A stretch of 7,312 nucleotides of DNA, taken from the NCBI GenBank assembly GCA_964614855.1, contig CAZTMX010000142.1, forward strand, positions 1-7,312, given 5' to 3'. Shown piece by piece: positions 1 to 5,471 of the stretch (within the stretch, counting starts at the first letter, position 1; each line of letters begins with the position of its first letter). The notes under the pieces were generated by a model, which did not search any database, was not told the origin of the DNA, and saw only the letters and a program-made list of their open reading frames with translations. Origin of the DNA: CAWJHE01 sp964614855. Lineage in GTDB: Bacteria; Chloroflexota; Anaerolineae; Anaerolineales; UBA4823. The translations under genes and the position numbers were made by a program.

Positions 1-1
1 C

Positions 2-1297
2 CGGGTGCTGTATAAGGGCGCCTGGGGTTTCTCTGCATCCTCAGAGCTGGGCGACCTGGATACCTTATTTGACCGGGCGCTGGATAATGCCCGGGCTGCC
101 TCTCAGCGGGTCACCTTTCCGGTTCGCCTGGCTGAAAAAGACGCCGTCCAGGCTAGCTTTACCAGCCCATGCCAGGTCAACCCGTTCGAAGTTCCCGTAA
201 ACGACAAGCTGGGGTTTCTCAGCGCCATTGATGCCCGCATGAACCAGAGCGGGGTTTTCCAGCGGGTGGTGGATCTGAGCTTCACCCGCAAGCAAATCGT
301 GATCCAGGATTCCGAAGGCAGCCAGATCGAAAAATTGATCACCGAATCATTTCTCTCGCTGCAGGTGATTGGCCTGGATGCGCAGGGGAATACACACGAA
401 CGGTCGTTCTCGCCGCGGCGGCGCGGTGTCAGCCGCGGGTGGGAAATGTTTGACGAAGCCTACTACAGCGAGCATGCCGAGCGCATCGTCAAAGAGCTTA
501 ACCAGGTGATGGAGGCTGACCCGTGCCCCAAGGAAGACCGCTCGGTGATTTTGCTGCCGGGGATCATGTACCTCCAAACACACGAAACCATCGGTCACGC
601 ATTGGAGCTTGACCGCATCCTGGGGTATGAGCTGGCTTTTGCAGGCGGGTCGTTTGTCACGCTGGATGATTTTGGCAAATTGCGCTACGGCTCGGAAAAG
701 CTGACCGCCCGCGCAGACGCCACCCTGCCCAACTCGCCCGGTTCCTTTGGCTTTGATGACGACGGTGTACCCGCACAGGACAACCTGTTGATTGACCACG
801 GTATCCTGGTCGGCGCCATCAGCGGCAGGCAGATGGTGGAAGAAGCCAATGCGCGCGCACGCAAGCAGATATTCAACGGCAGCAGCGGCGCCAATCGCGC
901 CACCACCTTCTACCGCACTCCGATTGAACGCATGACCAATATCAATATCGACCCCGGTACTGACGGCACCTTGGATGACATCATCGCCAAAACGGAAAAA
1001 GGGATCGTGTTGGACGGCGACCGCAGCTGGTCGATCGGTTCCAACCGCGAGCAGTTCCACTTCGGCACGCAAATCGGCTGGCTGGTGGATGATGGGAAGA
1101 TCAGCAAAGTGGTCAAAGATTCAACCTACAAAGGCGATACGCTCAAGTTCTGGAATTCGCTTTCAGCCGTGGGCGATGAAAGCACCTGGGAAGTGAAGTA
1201 TGTGGATAACTGCGGTAAAGGACAGCCCAACCAGGTGATGCAGCTGGGGCATGGGGTGCCGGTGTGCCGCTTTGACGGTGTGAGGATAGGAGAATAA
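2..1297 (+). CDS. tldD: TldD-type zinc metalloprotease subunit, 5' end cut by the window
   Basis: Catalytic subunit of the TldD/TldE (modulator of DNA gyrase) peptidase, a cytosolic heterodimer. In Escherichia coli it trims the leader of microcin B17 and helps degrade the antitoxin CcdA. The reading frame is open from the first complete codon (CGG at 2), and the first visible residues (RVLYKGAWGFSA) match the conserved region that normally lies some 45-70 residues into TldD, so the true start is outside the window. Numbering from the GTG at 5, the zinc site HETIGH is at residues 193-198 with a following Glu at 201. The C-terminal NCGKGQP carries Cys403, the likely third zinc ligand, before the family-typical GHG.PVCRFDGVRIG ending. 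It stops 2 bp before tldE, so the two are co-transcribed. No RiPP precursor or toxin-antitoxin gene is nearby, so the substrate is unknown. Confidence 0.93.
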   Translation, partial: RVLYKGAWGFSASSELGDLDTLFDRALDNARAASQRVTFPVRLAEKDAVQASFTSPCQVNPFEVPVNDKLGFLSAIDARMNQSGVFQRVVDLSFTRKQIVIQDSEGSQIEKLITESFLSLQVIGLDAQGNTHERSFSPRRRGVSRGWEMFDEAYYSEHAERIVKELNQVMEADPCPKEDRSVILLPGIMYLQTHETIGHALELDRILGYELAFAGGSFVTLDDFGKLRYGSEKLTARADATLPNSPGSFGFDDDGVPAQDNLLIDHGILVGAISGRQMVEEANARARKQIFNGSSGANRATTFYRTPIERMTNINIDPGTDGTLDDIIAKTEKGIVLDGDRSWSIGSNREQFHFGTQIGWLVDDGKISKVVKDSTYKGDTLKFWNSLSAVGDESTWEVKYVDNCGKGQPNQVMQLGHGVPVCRFDGVRIGE

Positions 1298-1299
1298 CC

Positions 1300-2685
1300 A
1301 TGAAAACGCGCATTCTTGAAACACTCAACGGCCTGCGCAACTACGCCCTGAACAAGGGATATGCGGTCGACCTTTTTTACCACGAGGAAGACAGCTACTT
1401 GATGCGTTTTGCCAATTCTGCGATTTCATTGAACACAAACGAGCACCTGATCCGCCTGTCCATCACCGCGTACCAGGGAAAACAGCGCGCCAGTTACGAG
1501 CTGATCACCAACCTGAGGCAGGTGGAGGAAATGCAGCGGGGGATCGATACGGCTGCGGAAATGGCGCAGCACGCCCAACCGCTCAGTTACCAGCCCAGCA
1601 TGCCGCAATTCAGCGCCAGTTTTAGCGATGAGACCGGCTATGATGAAGAGCTGGCAACCATGAGCAATTCCGACCGCCTGCTGTTCTTCAACAAGTGCGT
1701 TTCGGGTTTGGAAAATGGAGAGATACGCCTTTCGGGTATTTTCTCCAACGGCGCAAACACCTATGCGCAAATCAGCACAGCCAGCGAGCACACCCAATAC
1801 TGCAAGACCTCAGATGCCCAGGTGACCGTGGTGCTATCGCACAATGCCCTGAAATGGGAAGTCAATGCAGAACAATCGGCGCACAAAGCCAGCGCGCTCG
1901 ATCCGAACAGTTTGAAACGCGACCTGACCTTTTTGTTGGAACATTACCAACAAGATACGCCGCAGCAAATCCCCACCGGACGTTATGATATCGTGTTTGG
2001 CGCGCAAGCCATCGCAGAAATGCTGTACTTCATGAACTACATCGCTTTCAACGGCGGTGCCTTGAAGCGCGGCTACTCCTTCTTGAGCGAAGAGCATGTA
2101 GGCAAGCGTGTACTCTCGGCCAAATTCAACCTGGTGGACGATCCCAGCCGCCTGGAAACCTTCCCCCTGCAGCGCGACTTTATGGGGATGCCGCGCAAAC
2201 GATTTAGCTTATTTGAGCAGGGTGTGTTCAAAGGCTTTACCTGGTCGCAGGATGACGCTGATGAATTTAGCCAGCAGCCCACCGGGCACACCGTGACGCA
2301 TAAGAGCCTGGTGATGGGATACGGTGATCGCTCGGCACCGAACCTGCAGTCGCTTTCCAGCCAGGAAAGAGATAACGATTTGCTGTATATCCCCTACCTG
2401 CATTACATGAACATTGTCAACCCATCCAAGGCGCTGGTTACCGGCAGCTCGCGTTTTGGCGCGCTGCTGCTCAAGCGCGACGGCTCGATTGTGGTGCCGT
2501 ACAACGTGCGCCTGACGCAGAGCCTGCTAGATCTACTCGGCGAGCGAGTGGCCTGGATCTCCCAGGAGACAAAACCCTACAACGTTTCCAGCAGCTACGG
2601 AGCGCGCAACCCTACCGCCATCATCGTGCCCAAGTTTATGCGTGTCAATGGCTTGGAGATTTCTCACACCAACAGCAGCTACTAA
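1300..2685 (+). CDS. tldE: TldE/PmbA-type non-catalytic partner of TldD
   Basis: A 461-residue protein of the TldD/PmbA family, close to the usual length of about 450. It is the partner subunit of the TldD protease and is thought to form the heterodimer that encloses the active site. The stretch aligned to TldD's zinc motif reads AQAIAEMLYFMNY (after YDIVFG) and has no HExxxH, which is what separates TldE from TldD. The C-terminal segment GARNPTAIIVPKFMRVNGLE is typical of the family. The ATG at 1300 is supported by AGGAG at 1288-1292, 7 nt upstream and inside the end of tldD. A gap of only 2 bp after the tldD stop implies an operon. Chromosomal TldD/TldE pairs are widespread, and nothing here ties this pair functionally to the phage-type genes downstream. 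It could equally be labelled pmbA. Confidence 0.9.
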   Translation: MKTRILETLNGLRNYALNKGYAVDLFYHEEDSYLMRFANSAISLNTNEHLIRLSITAYQGKQRASYELITNLRQVEEMQRGIDTAAEMAQHAQPLSYQPSMPQFSASFSDETGYDEELATMSNSDRLLFFNKCVSGLENGEIRLSGIFSNGANTYAQISTASEHTQYCKTSDAQVTVVLSHNALKWEVNAEQSAHKASALDPNSLKRDLTFLLEHYQQDTPQQIPTGRYDIVFGAQAIAEMLYFMNYIAFNGGALKRGYSFLSEEHVGKRVLSAKFNLVDDPSRLETFPLQRDFMGMPRKRFSLFEQGVFKGFTWSQDDADEFSQQPTGHTVTHKSLVMGYGDRSAPNLQSLSSQERDNDLLYIPYLHYMNIVNPSKALVTGSSRFGALLLKRDGSIVVPYNVRLTQSLLDLLGERVAWISQETKPYNVSSSYGARNPTAIIVPKFMRVNGLEISHTNSSY

Positions 2686-2781
2686 GTCTTCATTGTAAGG
2701 AGCGCTAGCGATCTGTAGAATGCAGTGGTCAGAATAACCGTCAAAGACCGGCAGAAACACCCCTTTTTGTAAGAAATCTTG

Positions 2782-2812
2782 CGATCCGCTCTGGAATAAC
2801 CAGGGCGGATCG
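2782..2812 (+). terminator. 13-bp hairpin downstream of tldE, possible terminator
   Basis: CGATCCGCTCTGG and CCAGGGCGGATCG pair over 13 bp (one T-G wobble) around an AATAA loop. It lies about 97 bp after the tldE stop, where an operon-end terminator would be expected. The trailing tract is only TTT then GC, so an intrinsic terminator on the + strand would be weak. On the - strand there is no clean T-run either. It may instead be an mRNA 3'-end stabilising hairpin. Confidence 0.5.
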
Positions 2813-2863
2813 TTTGCATTATGGCAGGCAGCGGTGATTGCGCTCGTTTAAAACAAGAATTTC

Positions 2864-2925
2864 TACCCCCAGCACGCTTTCATAAGGCTAAAAATCCGGG
2901 GGTACCCCCAAATATCCCCCCAAAT
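2864..2925. repeat. iterated C-tract motifs upstream of the phage-module promoter
   Basis: TACCCCCA occurs at 2864-2871. CCCCCAAAT occurs twice, at 2905-2913 and 2917-2925, 12 bp start to start, ending 6 bp before the -35 box. The first CCCCCAAAT shares its C-run with a perfect 12-bp palindrome, GGGGGTACCCCC (2898-2909). The spacing of about one helical turn and the position just upstream of the promoter are compatible with binding sites for a regulator, but no regulator gene is visible. Confidence 0.35.
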
Positions 2926-2931
2926 TCATAC

Positions 2932-2960
2932 TTGCTAATTTAGAACTTTTGTTCTATAGT
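2932..2960 (+). promoter_or_regulatory. sigma-70-type promoter for the phage-type module
   Basis: The -35 box TTGCTA (2932-2937, 4 of 6 to consensus) and -10 box TATAGT (2955-2960, 5 of 6) are separated by exactly 17 bp. Transcription should start near 2966-2968. All seven genes from 3098 to terL and the partial gene at 7071 follow on the same strand with no other obvious promoter, so it probably drives the whole unit. The inverted repeat at 2941-2956 overlaps the spacer and half of the -10 box. Confidence 0.6.
2941..2956. promoter_or_regulatory. LexA/SOS-box-like palindromic operator
   Basis: TAGAACTTTTGTTCTA is a perfect inverted repeat with 6-bp arms. Its core GAAC-N4-GTTC is the LexA-binding core known in Bacillus, actinobacteria and, from published work, the Chloroflexota member Dehalococcoides. 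It sits inside the promoter spacer and overlaps the -10 box, a classical place for a repressor. A phage CI-type or other dimeric repressor is an alternative reader. The match is seen directly, while the LexA assignment is inference. Confidence 0.45.
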
Positions 2961-2968
2961 GTGCCCAA

Positions 2969-3061
2969 CCTGAGACGGTGGGCAGCCTCATCGCCCAGAT
3001 CGAGGTTCTTCGTCCTCCGCGTGCCAGCTGGCGCATCCATCTTGCCGCCCGCCGTCTCAGG
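2969..3061 (+). promoter_or_regulatory. predicted structured 5' leader RNA or small RNA
   Basis: The 5' arm (2969-2983, CCTGAGACGGTGGGC) pairs with the 3' arm (3047-3061, GCCCGCCGTCTCAGG) over 15 bp with one U-G wobble, enclosing 63 nt. Inside, 2984-2992 pairs with 2998-3007 (CCTCATC/GATcGAGG, one bulged C, extended by A-U and G-U pairs). A second hairpin, GTGCC-AGCT-GGCGC, lies at 3021-3034. The result is a plausible three-way junction. The first paired base lies 1-3 nt from the predicted transcription start. It is followed by an A-run rather than a U-run, so it is not a simple terminator, and it ends 36 nt before the first gene. A DNA-level role (packaging or recognition site) cannot be excluded. 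Confidence 0.4.
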
Positions 3062-3097
3062 GAAAAAATCCACGATTGAAAAGGAGCTGCCAACATC

Positions 3098-3403
3098 ATG
3101 ACCACCGAAACCCTATCCGCTACTGCCTCCATCCTGCTCTCGCTGGCGTTCTCCTACCTGCCGGGGCTTTCCACTGCATACCAGGGCTTATCCGCAGTGC
3201 ACAAGCGCCTGGTAATGCTGGCCATGCTGGCGTTGGTTGCCGCTGGCGCCTTTGCAGCTGCCTGCGGCGGGTTCGCCGACAGGCTCGGGCTTAGCTTGAC
3301 CTGCGATTGGCCGGGAGCGACCGGGCTCTTACGCGCCTTGATCGCCGCCGTAGTGGCAAACCAGTCCGCCTATGCCATCTCTCCTAAGCGCAGCGCTGTG
3401 TGA
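3098..3403 (+). CDS. small three-helix membrane protein, holin-like
   Basis: A 101-residue protein with three likely membrane segments: about 9-24 (around SILLSLAFSYLPGL), 37-57 (RLVMLAMLALVAAGAFAAACG) and 75-93 (TGLLRALIAAVVANQSAYAI). Two cysteines, Cys56 and Cys69, flank the loop between segments 2 and 3 and could form a disulphide. Length, helix count and position as the first gene of a phage-type unit suggest a class I holin, which makes membrane lesions at lysis. No endolysin gene is visible next to it, so the lytic role is inference. The ATG at 3098 has AAGGAG at 3081-3086, with a rather long spacing of 11 nt. The stop is 10 bp before the next start. It could be another small phage membrane protein. 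Confidence 0.7.
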   Translation: MTTETLSATASILLSLAFSYLPGLSTAYQGLSAVHKRLVMLAMLALVAAGAFAAACGGFADRLGLSLTCDWPGATGLLRALIAAVVANQSAYAISPKRSAV

Positions 3404-3413
3404 GGAAAAACCC

Positions 3414-3755
3414 ATGACACAAGAAAACCATGCTGAGAACAGGCGTGAGCGCGGTTTCTACGCAGGTGACTTCAATACCCGCGAGCTGCGCGACCTGGAA
3501 AACACCCTGGACGGCGGGCTGGAGGGTGAAATTCACATGATGCGTGTGGCGATCCGCCGCTTTTTTAAAATGGGCGGCCAGGCAAAAGACCTGGATGAAG
3601 CCGGTTGCATCCTGCGCACGCTTGGAACGGCTGTTGTGCGGCTGGCTGACCTGTGCAAGACACAGGAAATGCTGGGGCGCAAGGCCGACCAGGCATTGAA
3701 AGAGATCAACCAGGCATTGCAAGAAGTTTTGGATGAGCTGAGGAGCGGGCTATGA
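3414..3755 (+). CDS. small helical phage-type protein, possible small terminase subunit
   Basis: A 113-residue protein, mostly alpha-helical. The N-terminal RRERGFYAGDFNTRELRDLE (10-29) and the following GLEGEIHMMRVAIRRFF (35-51) resemble a group of small phage proteins with the pattern GFY..F...E..DL...LE.EI.LLRV.IRR, which often lie near terminase genes. Residues 80-110 (CKTQEML to VLDELR) look like a long amphipathic helix or coiled coil suited to oligomerisation. The ATG at 3414 is preferred over an upstream start at 3372, because it has AGG 8 nt upstream and begins after the stop of the preceding gene. It ends in an ATGA overlap with the next gene. The TerS role is inferred from general resemblance and context; the 69-aa protein at 5243 is a rival candidate. 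Confidence 0.8.
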   Translation: MTQENHAENRRERGFYAGDFNTRELRDLENTLDGGLEGEIHMMRVAIRRFFKMGGQAKDLDEAGCILRTLGTAVVRLADLCKTQEMLGRKADQALKEINQALQEVLDELRSGL

Positions 3756-3985
3756 AACCAGGCACAATTTCCTGCCCCATCCTTAACGAAGCCAACCTTG
3801 CGGCAGACCTGGCTGTGAATATGCAGCTGTCCATCCGCCGTTTGCGCAGGGCGCTGGCGGATTGCACTTCCTGCCCAGCCAGCTTAAGCTGCCCGGCGCG
3901 CCAGTCGTTTATCGAACAAACCCACGCTGCCATCCAGCAAGTTTTGGACGAGTGGACAGCACCTTTCAACACGGAAAGGAGTTAG
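3752..3985 (+). CDS. small four-cysteine protein of unknown function
   Basis: A 77-residue protein that I do not recognise. It has Cys8 and a C-x2-C-x5-C cluster (Cys38, Cys41, Cys47; DCTSCPASLSCPAR), which could bind one metal ion, followed by a helix (about 51-69). An Arg-rich helix (SIRRLRRAL, 27-35) precedes the cluster, which fits nucleic-acid contact. The ATG overlaps the stop of the upstream gene (ATGA, 3752-3755) and has GAGGAG at 3740-3745, so the two are translationally coupled. It ends 3 bp before the next gene, and AAAGGAG inside its last codons serves that gene. Its size and place suggest an accessory phage protein. Confidence 0.72.
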   Translation: MKPGTISCPILNEANLAADLAVNMQLSIRRLRRALADCTSCPASLSCPARQSFIEQTHAAIQQVLDEWTAPFNTERS

Positions 3986-3988
3986 AAC

Positions 3989-4270
3989 ATGCCTGCACTT
4001 TCTGGTCAAAAAACGGTTACCACTGCCGGTACTGCTGTAGCCCTGGGGACGGATCGCATAGACGGCCCCCTGATGGTCAAAGCCCTGGAGACAAACACCG
4101 GGATTGTCGCCATCGGCAACGACGGCGCCAATGATATTACCGTTTCCAACGGCTTGCGCCTGGATGCTGGCGACAGTGTTATCTTCGAGTTTGTCGGCAG
4201 CCTGTCATCGCTCATCCTGGACAGCGCGGTCAACGGTGAAGGCGTTTGCTGGTTGGTGCTTAACCTATGA
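3989..4270 (+). CDS. beta-rich virion-type protein, probable small capsid decoration protein
   Basis: A 93-residue protein predicted to be almost all beta-strand. The opening SGQKTVTTAGTAVALG (5-20), then ALETNTGIVAIGNDG (32-46), LRLDAGDSVIFEF (57-69) and NGEGVCWLVLNL (82-93) follow a pattern common in small phage structural proteins of about 90-110 residues (GQ..VTTAGTAV.L, TNTG.V.VG, NGEGVCW). These are usually left as hypothetical or called decoration or fibre-associated proteins. The ATG at 3989 has a strong AAAGGAG at 3975-3981, spacing 7. It ends in an ATGA overlap with the next gene. The virion role is inferred from this general pattern and from context. Confidence 0.8.
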   Translation: MPALSGQKTVTTAGTAVALGTDRIDGPLMVKALETNTGIVAIGNDGANDITVSNGLRLDAGDSVIFEFVGSLSSLILDSAVNGEGVCWLVLNL

Positions 4271-4911
4271 AACTCTTTCACCGCTACAAGCTAAAACCCT
4301 GGCGCACGCTGCCGGTTTTTGCTTCTCACGCTTCGGGTCTCTCCACCGGTTTGCTGGTAAGTGACAGCTTTACCGATACCGACGGTACCTTGCTCTCTGC
4401 TCACCCACCCGACCTGGCGCCGCTGGGATCTGTCTGGTCCTCCAATACCGCTGCCCAAATCACCAGTAACCAGGTCAAAGCTGTTGCAGCCAATTACGCC
4501 TCGGCTTCGATTGTCTCCGGCGCTTACGATGTCGAAATCACCTTTACCTGCACCAATACGGCCGGTTCCAGCAATGTCACCATGGATTCAGGAATGCATC
4601 TGCGAATTGCAGATGGGAAATATTACCGCCTGGGTTTCAATATCTGGGCAAAAGCCATCCGTATCTGGGAGTATGACGGTTCCGCATGGGTTTCACGCGC
4701 TTCAAGCGTAGTAACCCCAAACCCTGTAAATACTACTCCCTATACTCTGGTGGTCACTGCCCAGGGCTCCACAATTTCCATCGCTTTTGAAAGCCTGGCA
4801 ACTGCGAGCTATACCCTGGCTACGCTCAATCAAACCATCACCCGCCATGGGCTTTATCTTTACAAAGCCGATACGGATTACGGTGATAACTACACCATCG
4901 AGGGCCTATGA
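4267..4911 (+). CDS. jelly-roll (LamG/concanavalin-like) phage surface protein
   Basis: A 214-residue protein. After a basic N-terminal stretch (1-30) it opens with SDSFTDTDGTLLSAHPPDL (32-50) and SVWSS (55-59), the usual start of concanavalin/LamG-like sandwich domains in phage appendage and secreted bacterial proteins. Alternating strands follow: GAYDVEITFTC (85-95), GMHLRIADGKYYRLGF (109-124), IRIWEYDGSAWVSRAS (131-146), YTLVVTAQGSTISIAFES (159-176), ending in HGLYLYKADTDYGDNYTIEG (194-213). Such domains typically bind glycans. A role in particle surface or host attachment is inference. There is no catalytic motif and no signal peptide. The start overlaps the previous stop (ATGA, 4267-4270) and has almost no Shine-Dalgarno sequence, so translation probably depends on re-initiation. 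Confidence 0.82.
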   Translation: MKLFHRYKLKPWRTLPVFASHASGLSTGLLVSDSFTDTDGTLLSAHPPDLAPLGSVWSSNTAAQITSNQVKAVAANYASASIVSGAYDVEITFTCTNTAGSSNVTMDSGMHLRIADGKYYRLGFNIWAKAIRIWEYDGSAWVSRASSVVTPNPVNTTPYTLVVTAQGSTISIAFESLATASYTLATLNQTITRHGLYLYKADTDYGDNYTIEGL

Positions 4912-5246
4912 TCGAGTTTCAAATTCTCACCCCCTGGCAGTTGGTTTATGAGGCTGGCGACGATTTTATGGGCGGCGCTGATTTGATGGGCGGCGCCGAT
5001 TTGATGGGCGGCGCTGATTTGATAGGCGGCGCCGATTTCATAGGCGGCGCCAATTTTATCCAACCGCTGGTTGCCAGCCAATACGCCTTGTCTTCCTGGC
5101 AGGATGTCACCGGTCAGCCCGCCAATCACCTGGTGCCTGAACCAAATCTCTTGATTATCCAAGCCAAGGCAGACCTGGCGGTATTCTCGCTTCTGGAAAA
5201 TGATCCAAACTATTTCATCCTCTGGTCGAAGGAGGTTAACCCATGA
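4908..5246 (+). CDS. phage-type protein with an N-terminal hexapeptide repeat
   Basis: A 112-residue protein not recognised as a known family. Residues 1-18 (MIEFQILTPWQLVYEAGD) lead into five consecutive D-[FL]-[MI]-G-G-A units at 19-48 and a partial sixth (NFI, 49-51). The remainder (52-112) looks folded and globular (SWQDVTGQPANHL, LLIIQAKADLAVFSLLE, YFILWSKEVNP). The period is six, not the five of pentapeptide-repeat proteins. Leu/Phe at position 1 and Ala at position 5 of each unit partly fit the left-handed beta-helix hexapeptide rule, although five units would give fewer than two coils. Position after the jelly-roll gene suggests another virion or appendage protein. Both ends are ATGA overlaps. 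Upstream GAGGG is only 3 nt from the start, so coupling matters. Confidence 0.75.
   Translation: MIEFQILTPWQLVYEAGDDFMGGADLMGGADLMGGADLIGGADFIGGANFIQPLVASQYALSSWQDVTGQPANHLVPEPNLLIIQAKADLAVFSLLENDPNYFILWSKEVNP
4962..5060 (+). repeat. in-frame 18-bp tandem repeat, five and a half copies
   Basis: Five units of GATTT-[TGC]-AT-[GA]-GGCGGCGC-[TC] start at 4962, 4980, 4998, 5016 and 5034, followed by a half unit AATTTTATC at 5052-5060. The units differ only at the third bases of codons 2, 3 and 6, so the encoded D-[FL]-[MI]-G-G-A pattern is kept. The near identity at DNA level points to recent slippage or duplication, and copy number may vary between strains. Confidence 0.9.
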
Positions 5247-5452
5247 CTACAAAATCCCCCAGCGCCAGGCCCACCGCTGCAGAATTTGGCATGCTGCGCG
5301 CCGCCCTGGTGCAAGCTGGCGTCAGCCAATCCGAAATCAATCAAGCCATCGGCAGCGCTGTAAATGGGCGCTCGCGCCGCCAGATCACCGCCTCTCTGCT
5401 CGCCTGGTTGGCGCTGCTTTCCAGACCGGTCGATGCGCAAAATGGCAGCTGA
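5243..5452 (+). CDS. 69-aa helical protein just upstream of terL, possible small terminase subunit
   Basis: A 69-residue protein without a recognised family. Residues 13-60 are predicted helical. AEFGMLRAALVQAGVSQSEI (13-32) followed by NQAIGSAVNGRSRRQIT (33-49) reads like a helix-turn-helix, with the Gly at 26 as the turn and a basic RSRRQ in or after the recognition helix. A small DNA-binding protein directly before terL is the usual place for TerS, which recognises phage DNA for packaging. The protein is short for TerS, so this is tentative. The start is well supported: AAGGAGGT at 5229-5236 and an ATGA overlap with the upstream gene. terL begins 19 bp after its stop. Confidence 0.72.
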   Translation: MTTKSPSARPTAAEFGMLRAALVQAGVSQSEINQAIGSAVNGRSRRQITASLLAWLALLSRPVDAQNGS

Positions 5453-5460
5453 GAGGCAAA

Positions 5461-5465
5461 AGAGG
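5461..5465 (+). promoter_or_regulatory. ribosome binding site supporting the GTG start of terL
   Basis: AGAGG lies 6 nt before the GTG at 5472. The in-frame ATGs at 5433 and 5442 have no comparable site and would overlap the preceding gene, which has its own strong start and coding character. Confidence 0.45.
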
Positions 5466-5471
5466 CAACCA

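Larger units (their letters stand above)
2686..2931. other. non-coding junction between tldDE and the phage-type module
   Basis: This is the 3' flank of tldE. No credible ORF, tRNA or integrase is seen on either strand. There is a Shine-Dalgarno-like TAAGGAG at 2696-2702 but no start codon at a usable distance, and a small CGCTAGCG palindrome at 2703-2710. The remaining signals are the hairpin at 2782-2812 and the C-rich motifs at 2864-2925, listed separately. The boundary between host DNA and phage-type DNA most likely lies here, but no direct repeat that could be an attachment site can be recognised from one side only. Confidence 0.6.

Noticed and set aside
347..1072. A 241-codon open frame on the - strand inside tldD
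   Set aside because: It lies fully antisense to a well-recognised tldD frame; the translation is low in motif content and has the Val/Ala/Gly pattern of a shadow of GC-rich coding DNA.
1..2685. TldD/TldE as part of a RiPP (microcin-like) biosynthesis cluster
   Set aside because: No precursor peptide, cyclodehydratase, radical SAM or transporter gene is present; the pair is common as a stand-alone chromosomal operon.
2969..3061. Intrinsic terminator
   Set aside because: The long stem is followed by GGAAAAAATCC on the + strand and by no T-run on the - strand, and it stands between a promoter and its first gene.
4361..4711. A 116-codon + strand frame inside the jelly-roll gene, and a related one at 4104-4364
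   Set aside because: Both are out-of-frame shadows (Ser/Pro/Arg-rich) of beta-strand proteins that have coupled starts and coherent folds.
4962..5060. Pentapeptide-repeat protein (Qnr/MfpA type) for the 4908 gene
   Set aside because: The composition A-[DN]-[LF] is similar, but the exact period is six residues and only five copies exist, too few for a right-handed quadrilateral beta-helix.
4962..5060. CRISPR-like array
   Set aside because: The repeat units are contiguous with no spacers, in frame within a gene, and there are no cas genes.
5364..5471. N-terminal extension of TerL from 5364
   Set aside because: This stretch overlaps the 5243 gene in another frame, is Pro/Arg/Cys-rich with no conserved feature, and lacks a ribosome site; the GTG at 5472 is better supported.
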